In this document: positions 39,094-50,005 of the stretch, one piece after another
Position numbering within the stretch: position 1 is the first letter of the stretch
How the letters are laid out: every line of letters starts with the position of its first letter
Assembly (NCBI GenBank): GCA_005281725.1
Contig: SSBO01000003.1
Coordinates: 4,402,495 to 4,466,494, forward strand
DNA from: Wuchereria bancrofti
Taxonomy: Eukaryota > Nematoda > Chromadorea > Rhabditida > Onchocercidae
Length of the DNA stretch: 64,000 nt
Reading direction: 5' to 3'
The notes under the pieces: generated by a model
Seen by the model: only the letters and a program-made list of their open reading frames with translations
Database searches by the model: none
What the model was told of the DNA's origin: nothing
Made by a program: the position numbers and the translations under genes

Positions 39094-39131
39094 ATTGCTC
39101 CTGTAGAATTGAAGCCGAGAGACACTAATAC
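39094..39131 (+). promoter_or_regulatory. Possible trans-splice acceptor of membrane-protein gene
   Basis: GCTCCTGTAG ends at 39106, 25 nt before the start ATG at 39132; no coding exon is seen upstream. Confidence 0.4.
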
Positions 39132-41686
39132 ATGGGAATAACAAGAGGCTTTGGGCCTACTCTACTGATGCCGCAATCCAGTTCAGAGCAGGTAACAAGT
39201 CTATGAATTAAATGTCCGAAAATTAAAAAAATTTTATTACAAAAAAGTTTTGAAGAAAAAAGGAAGAAAGTTAATATTTGCTTGTCAAATATCCATGACA
39301 AAGCTCATGGTTGTGGTCTTTAACTCTTCCGACATATTCATTTTCTAGGCTTGCTACAAATAACAATAGTATAATGAAAAGTCTGATATAATGAAAAATG
39401 TAAAAACAAAACTACTAATCTTACTGATTTGGATTCGAATTCCTAGTCAATCAAATTTGAAATTGCAGTCAGGTGGTTGGCGGCAGTCACTGGCCGCTTT
39501 ATTATGCATACTACTGTGTTTCATTGTGTTGCTTTCTGTCTGTTGTATTGGAATATATCTGATCAAAGATAAACCTGTTTATGAGGAACTTGTTGACTAC
39601 TTGGACAAATCGATTGCAATTAGCAAAATTAATTACAACCAACAACTTGGATTTTTTGAGCTTGAAGAAAATGAGCTGCAAACACTGGAGCAACATCGGA
39701 TGGTTTGTGTAAATTAACTTTTCTGGTTTGAACTTTAAAAAGTTCTTTTATTAATGACAGTGACGTTCAGATTTCAAAAAATTTACATCTGTCGTTTCCT
39801 TTTTCCAGTACAAGACCTTGTTGTGGTCATTTTTATTCGCCGATTTGGGATGCTACTTTTTCTTGATCATTTGTATCTTCATATATCTGACTACAGATAC
39901 AAATAGAGGCAAAGCACATGTTGTTTTCTGGGTAAGTCTTCTTACATTTTATACTTAATGTTTGATATCATACAAAAGCTCCAGTAATACTTATGAACCA
40001 TTCTTTTTTCTCTTGGTGTTTCAAAAATTAAAACCTATCAGTTAAAAAGTTGGTTGGGATGAAACTAAAAACAGTCGAGTTTTCAGTTATTTTTTCTGTT
40101 AGCAATATTATACTGTATCACGGAAGTTCACGTGTTGGCATTCATGATTTTCCCGCACGCATCACTGCTACCAGGCGTCACTGAGAATTTGTTAAATCAC
40201 GCCATACCATACAATCCTGGTGGACTGGTACAGATGGAACAAAGACTCGGATGTATTTTCGATTTAAATCTTTACGCTGCACAAAAGAGGAAGCAAAATC
40301 CCTTGGCAAGTTTAGCATCCACAAAATTTGCTTTACAGTTTTCTTTGAAAAATGGATCTTTCGACTTTAGAAACATCTATCAATGTTAAATGATTATAGT
40401 AATAATAATTGATAATAACTGTAATTTGGTGCAGAAGGAATGGTGAGAAATTTTTGTCGACAAGAGCCAAATATCTTATTGTATAATAGTCCAAATGCAA
40501 CATCCTAGACAGAAGGTTACTGTTGAGAATATTTCAATGAAAATAAACCGGTTGTAAACATTAAAATATTAAAAATCAATTCATTATGAATAAAAGTCGG
40601 CGTGGCATTTCAGAACACTTGTGATCCATACATTTCCTCAGCTTTCATAGGAAAAGGTATACTGTGGACACTTTTGGCTCTACGTTTGATACCAGTGGTT
40701 ATATTTGTAGTGCTGATTAGCAAGAAGGTTACACTGAGTGAGGCAATGGCAACAGTAGCAGAACGATTCCGAACAGTGATAAGATCTGGCAATCCAAGGA
40801 GCAAGTTAGTTCCTCATTTTCTTATCACTTTTGACACTGTGACACCAATCCATCTACTATGTAACATTTACGTTACGTCATGCAAATAAAATAAAAATTT
40901 TCATTTCCAGGAAAGTAAACTACAAGCAAAATTTTACGAATGGTAAAACGACAGTAATAGGTGTCCCGTCAACAGCAAACACTCGGTGAGTTCGAAGTTC
41001 CTTTTTTGTGATCTTGTGAATGAACTGGAATCTGCACCAAAATTTCACATTCGAAACACTGGATGATTTTAGGCCGAACGTTGCATTACCGCAACCAGCT
41101 CTCTCACTACCTGTCGATAACGATCATAGCACAAGGTATTACTATAAAACAAACGCCAATGATGATAATTTAACTATTCTAACTAACAACATGGCGTTTG
41201 AGTGCAGCTGTACATAACCATGCCTTAAGCTTCTAGACAATCTCTTTTTAACCTCAGTTTCACTTGAACTTCAATTTGTTTTGGCATGCTAATTTGCAGA
41301 TCTGTATTCTATCAGCATACTTTAGAGATGAATGTTTGTGCTTACATTTTTGCTTTTAACTGGTGAAACTTGCCATCTTAGCATTATGCTGTAAGCTTAT
41401 TTCATTCATAAATAATCTTACACGGCCTTAAAATAGTAACACTTTTGATTACAGTTACAACAATGCTGCATTCTTCGCAACATCAGGCGCACCTGGCCTC
41501 AGTGGCTTAAATAGCTCAAGAAGTAGCGAAATATCAAGGAGTGATGCTATTGATTTATACAGGTTATAGATAGACTTAAATTAAGGAAAAATCTATGCAT
41601 GATCATTTCCAACTGCTTCTTTAGTAATAAAATATAATTTCAGGCCACCGGTGCAGACAAGTAGTAGTATAATGTCAGAAGTTTAA
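39132..41686 (+). CDS. Four-pass membrane protein of unknown function with C-terminal PDZ-ligand-like tail
   Basis: Not a family I recognise. Nine exons: 39132-39191, 39469-39702, 39809-39931, 40087-40305, 40614-40804, 40911-40985, 41073-41135, 41455-41562, 41644-41686; about 371 residues. Four hydrophobic segments are visible: near 28-52 (LAALLCILLCFIVLLSVCC), 102-126 (LLWSFLFADLGCYFFLIICI), 140-163 (LFFLLAILYCITEVHVLAF) and 228-250 (ILWTLLALRLIPVVIFVVLI). The segment 2-3 gap is short, while the loops after segments 1 and 3 are longer; the latter holds Cys residues in RLGCIF and NTCDPY. After segment 4 comes a basic then Ser/Asn/Pro-rich tail of about 120 residues ending MSEV, which fits a class I PDZ ligand. 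The intron after 40305 starts GCAAGT. All phases agree, so the gene is well supported although its role is unknown. Confidence 0.85.
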
Positions 41687-43355
41687 CAATGAGTACGAGG
41701 GATTTCTCAAATGATATTGCTAATTTCAAAGAGCAGATGAGACGACAGTACATCCATGTACTTTTTCTTGGCAAATATGTCATAGTACAAATTTTCTGAA
41801 ACGTGATGCGACGCGAAATGTACTAAATGGAGAGCTATAGAATATATATCGTCTCCAAGCTATTAACTGCTATCATTGTCTGATGAATTTTCCCACATGT
41901 TTCACCTATTAAATCAACTTTTCAAATTCATAAATTCACCAATATTTATATTTGTTTCAAAAAATATCAGGAGTTTGAAGCTAAACCTTCAGGAGGTTTC
42001 TGTTCACAAAAAACCAGAAATATATAAGTCTTCTAAATAGTTAATTATCGACTGAACAATTTATCAGAAAATGTGACAGTCTTTGCTTTTATTTCATTTG
42101 TATCTCATAAAATTGCTATGAGACTATTTTTACAGATTTAGTGAGAGTAATTTTGACGCAAATAATTTAGAAACTATTAATGCTGGTTTAGATGAAGATT
42201 GAGGTTATTCGAGCCACTTTTTAAACTTTTATTGGTATTGAATATTTCGAAATGCCCCTCCCGTCACCGTTATCACTATTTCACTGCCTTCGAAATATTT
42301 CGTGCTTCACGCCGTCAATGTTTTTTCACTTATCAGATGTCATTTTTGCTGAAAGTTATTGCTTAAAAAAGCCTGGAAATAATCAATGTCTAACACTTAA
42401 AGCACATGAACACGTAGATTCCCTTCATGTGCCAAATCACAACAGTTTCACATCTTAAACGCTTTATGCTGTAACCGTTCCGTAGACAAGGAAGCATATA
42501 CATATGCAAAACGAAATTTAGGAATTGAATAACAATCACAATATACTAAAGAACATGTTTTCCGTAAGCTAAAAACGACTTGTTTAGTACCGCAGATTTT
42601 GGATTTCCTTAATCTCTCTGATTCCTAATGCTTCAGGCCGTTAATTCGTCATTACCGTGCTCTTGTTCCCTAACTTGTAATGTTCCTTAATATTGCCATT
42701 TCTTTTTCCCACGACATCTGGGTCTGGTTAATTGCATTGAAGACTCCTAATTAGAGTAAATACTCTGAACACGAAAGTGATTGAAAGTTTCGAGGAAATT
42801 TGTCGGGTTTTCTGTTGCTCATTTGAAATAAGTATTGCTAGAGAATGCTTTTTCTATTTACTAAATATCGTTTTTTGACATTATATACAAGAAAATAGTG
42901 ATAACAACCACCTAGCACAACATTATACACAAGAAGTTTTACTTTCATCTGGATCAGGTTCATTCAGAAATTATTTCATAAATGCACAACGTTAATTTAC
43001 TGATATTCCATCCGGACATTCTGAAAATTAAAAGTGGGAGGGAGGGGAGTAAAAGCAGAATAATTAGCTGGTAAGTAACTGGACAACAAAAGAGGGAGGG
43101 ATATGGTGTGACCATGATATTTTGATATATGAGACAAAAAATGAAGGTTTCTGGAAAATAGTAGTTCTTCAAACGAACTGCAATTATAATTGCTGCTCTT
43201 AATTTACAAATATGGAGAAGACAGTGCAAAGGTTAGATATGCAAAGAGATCATTAAAAGAGAACTATCAGGGAGAAAATTAATCTTGCTTAAAGGAAGAA
43301 GTTAAATTATTCACAGAATAGTCGTACGAACATGCCAATATGTGTCATAGTTCTT
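41687..43355. other. Gap between convergent membrane-protein and PUF genes
   Basis: About 1.7 kb between the 3' ends of two convergent genes. It should hold both 3' UTRs. No exon or clear poly(A) signal close to either stop was recognised. Confidence 0.45.
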
Positions 43356-46300
43356 TTACCGAAATTTCTTTGGGACAATCAAAGACTTGAGAGCGGGATC
43401 GAAATTTTCATCTTGAATTATGTCCTTGTCGTCCGATACTGCCTGCAGTTTATAAAAAAGCAGTTAAGTTTCGACAAGAAATTTGAAAGTTGAAAAATTA
43501 AATACATAAAGAAATTACCGCGCTCAACTTCTCGAGAATCTTTTTTCCCGACGAATATCTTATAAGTTTGTGCTGACTTTTAATAATTCGTTCCGCTAGT
43601 CGCTTAAACCACGAGTCGTTACCCACCCGTTTTTTTTCCTTCGCTTCAACAGCTATATCCAGCATTGTCTGTATAACATAATTGCCAAATTGATCAAAAA
43701 GCAGAACATCCAGAGCATCATGTCCTTTTCTGGAAATTTTGGAATTGGTTGGAAATGGTCGCCCCAAGTTCATTCAAACGATACCTATTAAATTTACAAA
43801 AAACTCTTCACACTATTGCAATGGACAAAAAAGCACGTGTCACATTCGTAGCCATCAAAAATTTCGTCCATCATTGCATGAAGAAGCTTGGGTGGAGCGT
43901 ACTTCAACGCTTTTTCAACAACGTGTGAAGCATATTTTTCCTGTGACATTGATAGCAAATTGCTTCTGAAAATAACTTTCAAATGTCCAAATTCAACATA
44001 CAATAAAAGCAGAAATTGCCAGTCTCCAGAACTTGAAAGATTTCATGAGAAAATTAAGTATGAGTGATTATTTAATTTACGGACAACAAAAAAGAAATAA
44101 GTCCTCGAAATGCCGTTTGAAAGTGGATGAAAACAATGTAACTGCAGTGCATCAGTGACTTACAGAAGTTCGCATATTATCGTATTGCGGTACTTTTCCA
44201 ATGTATTCGATATTATGATATGCTGAATGACATAATTTGCATACTGATCAGCTGAATAAGACCAGCAATCCTTTAGAATCATAGAAACAAGCTGCTCAAG
44301 AAGCGAAGTGGCAGATTTGGAATTTTTCGTAACTTCCTCTTCTAACTTCTGCAAGTCACCATATAAATATGAATGAAATTTAGATGTTATGAAAAATATC
44401 ACCCGCATTGTCGTGATTACTATTTCTGCTGAAATGCATTTTCTTTCTACCATTAAGTGTTCACTGCCTTGTATTAATTCATTACTTTCACCAACCACAG
44501 GGTGATCAATGATTAATGAAAAGAATCGGACATGGAACCACAAAAAATCATACCGACCAGAAAGACCGACAAATATTTCAATTACCAAACAAGGATTATT
44601 CATTCATGCGCACAGTCAGCAATGGAAACTTTGGCACAGCACCGCAAGGTTACTACGATAAAGATAACAGATTCCAAAAATGTTAGTTTATGAGATAACT
44701 GGTTATGTCCGTTGCATCACAGTTTTGAAAGTTTACTTCAATTGATAACTGAATAACTCGGCAACCATATCTGTCCTTCATAACTTCATTTAAAATATCC
44801 GTTGATGCGACATACTTACTAACAATACCACTGTATCCATAAAAAGGAACGCATGAAAAAATCTTCTGAAAAAATTGTATTCTTTACAGAAATGGACCAG
44901 TGTCCGTTAGCACAGAGATGACAGTCGCCAATACATGTCATGTTATGATAAACTAATACTACGAATTTTCCATTTACTATCATCTAAAACCTGGATAACA
45001 TGGTTTCCGTTTTGGTCCAACGATAGATCCTTCTCAGCTCCATCCAGTTTGCCTATCAGCGACAAACAATTCGTAACATCGAAACACTCGAAAGCTTTCT
45101 GCACTACTCGGCATGAATAGCGACCGTGACTGAATGTTACCATATTTGTTTCAAGAAGTGAACAAATAGTTGCCTGCTCATTACTTCGCGCCTCTTCTAT
45201 CAATTTCTGCAATATAAAGCAACAAATGCAAATCAGTTCATTTAGCGAATAAGTTTGAAAAGTCCAGCAAAGAAGCTATGAAATCTGTTTTCTTCCTGAT
45301 CAACTTTGATAACTGCCAAATAGATATAATTCGATTACACGAAGGAAACTCACCTGGAGAAAGAAATTGGCAAAGATATCATCACACAGTTTGATAAAGA
45401 TGTCCATTTTCAGGAAATGGTCGGTAAGTTTCTGTCGAATGGGCATATCTCCACTAACAAAAACTTTTTGCAAAAAGCTAAAAAAGTTAACGATCATAAC
45501 TTAATTAATAAGCCTTTGTGGCTGAGGAAGTCCCAACGAGCAAAATAACATTCACTTTTAAATGAATCAAAAGATAATTTCAAGAAAATAGCTGCAGTGA
45601 TGAAAATTACTGTTACTAATAGAATAAAAAGTCCTGTCGTAAATTCAACAAACCTTAAAAATTAGAAGTGGCATTTGTACTGTTTTAAAACATCTTTTCT
45701 GTGATGCTTAAACAACAAAACCATGCAGTGTGGAATTTTTTTTTTTTACTTTTGGTCCTCTTAGCACTTTATTTTTAAAAATTTTTCTTACTGAAGAAAG
45801 GTAAAAGGAATACATGATTTGATCCTGTTAGACTAAATGTAAAAAAAATCATACTGTATACTTCAACATTTTTCTATAAAGCTACCTTTCGAGAGACTAT
45901 CCAGGTTTGGATTTTATGTCAAAAAAAGTATTTCCTGTATGGTAAGCCATACCAGTGCAGTAGAATGACGCTTCAGAAAAATTTTTCAAAGTTCTAAGAA
46001 AGCAAAATTAAAACCGTGAGCCACGTTTGTCGGTTGCATAATCATCAATTCTTCCAGTTTCAATCAAATGTTCGGTGAATGTTCTAACCGCAAATGCATC
46101 ATCAGATGACGGAAACTGTAGCAAGGTAATGCTGAAATCGCACACCTTTGCTCTCAAATCAGCTTCCTCTTTACGCAGCTTTTATCAGTGAAAATGAAAT
46201 TCTAAATATTTTTTTGTCACTTACATTTGAACAATGAAAAGATCAACTTAAGTGTATGTATAAAGAATTCTTTTCTTAATGGACTCTGTTGACATCAAGT

Positions 46301-46970
46301 TAACCAAATCAAGTTCCCTGAACATTTACAAGTTACCGGAACATTATGAGCTTGAGTTTGTCGGACAATGGTTTCACAACTGTCAATTAAGTTTTAAAAG
46401 AGAGCCGTCATCGATGGATACCGTGTACATTTACGCATAAAGAAAAGGTTCCACTTTTTATGGAATGGAATAGACTCTTTACAATTGAACATACTCTTTA
46501 TGGTTATCGAGACCATGCACAGCTGTTAATGGTGGAGACGAATTAGAAAGCGGAACGACATAGGGAGGCACTGCAGGATATAATACCTTAAATTATTGAA
46601 ACTTAGTGTGACATTAAAAGACTTTAATCTGATTTCAGCAATTATATATGAAGTGTGAGTAACACTATCTTTTGTTACCGGATTTGACGACATTTGTTGC
46701 GGCACATTTGGTCCAACCAATGAACTACCGACTCGGTTTACTTGCAATTCAGGATTGAGACGAACTGAAAGATATTAACACCGACCTGTTACCTTAAGAT
46801 CGCCTCAACTTCTACAGTTCAGAGTCAAATCTAAAGAAGTTTAAGATATGAATAGTTCTACCTGTATATCCGTAACGATGGAAATTCACCGATTCGATAG
46901 ACCATGCAGGTGCACGGAAAATTTGTGCAACTGCCGTTGCTTGGTTAAGTATGTTTATGGATTGTAGCAT
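43356..46970 (-). CDS. PUF (Pumilio/FBF) family RNA-binding protein
   Basis: Cytoplasmic regulator that binds UGU-containing elements in 3' UTRs and represses or destabilises mRNAs. Eleven exons in coding order: 46970-46862, 46764-46666, 46570-46491, 46178-46015, 45477-45354, 45206-44991, 44865-44737, 44348-44164, 43965-43837, 43729-43519, 43442-43356; about 510 residues. The N-terminal quarter is Pro/Ser/Gln-rich; the rest is the eight-repeat domain. RNA-facing helices are readable: R1 KRGSRFLQ, R2 FANFFLQ, R3 RYSCRVVQ, R4 QNGNHVIQ, R5 RYGCRVIQ, R6 QYANYVIQ, R7 KYASHVVE, R8 QFGNYVIQ. A short acidic/basic tail ends VPKKFR. Exon 3 and the exon 3/4 junction are the least certain; another small exon near 46337-46380 may be used. 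The start Met is chosen as the first in-frame Met after an acceptor-like TTTCAG near 46992. It is closer to canonical PUF proteins than a remnant, with no stops. Confidence 0.93.
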
Positions 46971-47258
46971 TCCTGTACGTAAGCTAAGCACTGAAATTCA
47001 TTCTACTTCTGCAAACAATTTCAAATAGCTCTTTGGCACTTCATTTTAATTTGTCCCTTGTATCACATCTGACTAATAAACTTTTAACTGCTAGAAAGGT
47101 CAAAGGGCGATGAATAATGTAGAATTGTTTGTCTCATTAAAAGGAGGGTACTAAGAGCTGAAGAAACCCTTTTCACTTTTAACCGACCCACTTTCCAAAC
47201 TTAAGCTTGAAAGGAAAAGTGATAGGAAAAGGAAATCCATTTCTCAATTGAAAAACAC

Positions 47259-47307
47259 AGAGAGAGAAGGAGGAAGAGAGGGAAGGAAGGAAAGAGAGAG
47301 AGAGGAC
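47259..47307 (+). repeat. Polypurine (GA/GGAA) tract
   Basis: About 49 bases almost purely A and G on the plus strand, about 290-340 bp upstream of the PUF start codon. It is a pyrimidine tract when read with the PUF gene. Could be promoter-proximal or simple sequence. Confidence 0.7.
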
Positions 47308-48035
47308 AACCTGGAGACGGTTCACACGTAGATTGCATACAGGAGTACTTGCAAGAAACGACAAAAGGAACAGAACGAAATATATAAGTAAGCTTGGCTT
47401 GTGTGACGGAGAGAGCAATAGGGATGACAGAAGGCTTCATCATTCCTCTTCCCATCCCCGTCCTTTCCAGAGATCCCCGCTTCTCATCTGTACCTATCCG
47501 CTTCTGTACCTCTCCGCCAATTATCACTCCCATGAAGCTACATCTTCTTCTTTAGTTACAGTCCCTATTTGAAAATTGCACGTAGGCAAAATTCCGCGCT
47601 GTGTTTTATAGTCTTCGGACCAGCTTATGCTCATTTAACGGGCAATTTTGCTATAGGAGGGTACTGTAGGCATCTCAGATTAAATTTCGATCCTTTATTC
47701 AGTGGGACCTTTTTATAGAGCAAATGAAATAGTAACTTCTTCCTCTTCCTTAATTACTGTATCCTCGGATCACATTTCTGAGGATATATTTCAGAAGCAC
47801 TTTTCTAATTTGAAATCTATCACTGGCGGTATTTTTGTTACTCTCATTGCAAAGATTTCCTTTGACTACTCCAACTACTTACCCTTCCTTTTGTTGGAAA
47901 AGGTCGCCATAACTGGATCACTCTGATCACTATTAGCTTTCCACTCTTCCTGTAAATGTTTGCTAAGTGCACCTGAAATACCACTTCAGTGGATACGAAT
48001 TGCATTACACCAGTGGCTGTGAACAGAAATATATA

Positions 48036-48050
48036 TGTGTGTGTGTGTGT
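48036..48050 (+). repeat. GT dinucleotide run
   Basis: About seven GT units following a short AT run; simple microsatellite. Confidence 0.8.
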
Positions 48051-50005
48051 CGAAGACATTTGCGAGTCTGTCACTGCGACCGTTCAGTGGTTCTCTTCCA
48101 TTGGTTATTTCAAAGCATTTCGTCAACTTCGCCCACCCGTGACATCCTCTTTACCGGTTGTGTATCGTCAATGGCTACCTTATGTTGTAAGAGAAAGGAA
48201 TGAGTTGCACACTAATGGTCTTGCCCTCCTTTCAGCTGGACTGTCAACCACTACTATTAAAAATTATTTTCACGAAGACATGGAAGTTCGTTCGCCGTTT
48301 TCATTCCTTTTTTATCACCGATCCATATCAATGTTTCAGAGTGCTCTGTTATTTGATGGATTAAATTTAGTTTTTAAATCGTTTTTCTAATAGTACTTCC
48401 CATCTTTCAACATTCTGTTAAAAATTAAAAATTAATTTATTAATGACTGATAACCATACCGCAACCAACAGGTACTGTTTATTTGTGGTTTAAAATGTAA
48501 GTATTTCTATTGGTGAGAAACTGTTGGTTTGTTCAGATAGAAATGTAAACTCTCTTTAATATTAATAATTGTTAAGTGACATTAAAGACCCTATGGAAAC
48601 ATTCTCAGTAAGTTTTCATTCAGAGTTACTACTGGCAAGATGTGAGCATAGTTATATTACTAAAGAAAGATGTGTTTCGTCAAATAAGTTAAGAAAGGTA
48701 ATGTTATTAGCTATGTAATACCATTTCCGGAAATCGTTACGTGTATTTAAAATAAATTTAGGATGTTAAACAATCTTTTGTGCAATGATGTAGAGAGCTT
48801 ACCTGTTAGGAAAAAATATTGTTTTCTTTTTTGATGTTGAAGATGAATGAGCGTTGTATGTATTTGCATTTAAGTCTCATTTTTATTTATTGTTTTTATT
48901 ATAGGTATTTACCAAACTATTCTGGAGAATCTAAAAATTAGTTGTTTCCAACCAGTGGGAAAAATTTGGAAAGGTAAAATTTCTGCTTCCAATTTTTTTG
49001 GTTTATTTCGCGAAAGAATTTCTCCCTTCAGAGCTCCGACATTTTTAAAAAATGCGCTGAAATGGTTTTTGTTAAAAATGTTAGTTCACATGCCGTAAGT
49101 AAATGTTTCTCTTCAATGATCAATGCAAGCAGTCCGAAATTTCTTTGCTTACATTTCGGATAAATATGTTTTGTAATACGTGAAATGTGTGAGAATGCCT
49201 CGAGTGCACTCTTTTCTGAGAAATATGTGATTGTTTTGTTGTTGCATATCTTTTTAACCCCCATGACCTATTTAATTTCTGACATTTCGAGCAATTCAGG
49301 TTTCACTAAACTGAGATTTGATATGTTTGAACCTTTGCTTGCTTATGTATCTACGGAGGTGATTATTTGCGAGCTTCTACACTTATTGTTGCTGTTCAGT
49401 GTCTCCTATAACTTGTCGCTCGTGGGTTACAGCCATTAAGGCGCAACAAGTTCTCTATTGAAACTTATCCGACAAGCAGTGTGTGACACATGCAAGCATT
49501 TCATGGCCAAGCTTTTGAATTCTTAGCTTTTCTAAAATGGGATGAAAATTTTCCGGGGTAAACAAACACTTTTGCTTAGTACAAATTCTTACTGTTTGCT
49601 AAAGTGACTCTCGCACCCATACGTGTCCTTCCCGTACTGGACAGCAATTTAAAATGGGATAGGTATTATCAGACCCTTTCTTATTTCTGGTATGGAAATT
49701 TGCCTAAAAATATAATTGTTACTTAAAAACTAGAAATACGGGCTGAGAGAATCATATAACTAAGATTATCATAGTTTGAATGTTAATTAAATAAAATTCT
49801 GTCTGTGTTTTTTAATGCAAGTTGTATTCTTCCCATGTGTGAAAAATTTACAGCAGAAAGTGTTGTACAGCAGAAATACTTTGACCATTTTATTTCATTC
49901 CCTAAAATTTTCGCTTTTGTTATGTCATATCTTTTTATATGTCAAATCATGTAGTAATGTCTTCTGGAACTTAGTTGCAGTTCGAGAGGGATGTACTAAT
50001 GCCAG

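Larger units (their letters stand above)
30960..39105. other. Long stretch largely without genes
   Basis: About 8.1 kb, AT-rich with many homopolymer runs. The only coding-like items are an isolated exon candidate at 35429-35574 and a decayed block at 36718-37227. A 105-codon minus-strand frame (34955-35272) has no acceptor or family resemblance and was not accepted. Confidence 0.5.
46971..49980. other. Region between divergent PUF and glycosyltransferase genes
   Basis: About 3 kb serving as the upstream region of two divergent genes. The first part (47160-48380) is less AT-rich and carries a polypurine tract and a short GT run. A 133-codon plus-strand frame (47989-48390) spans the GT run but shows no motif. 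The rest, to 49980, is AT-rich and featureless to me. Confidence 0.45.

Noticed and set aside
47989..48390. 133-codon open frame on the plus strand
   Set aside because: It runs through a GT microsatellite that supplies a VCVCV stretch, lacks any motif, and lies in a less AT-rich region where stops are rarer.
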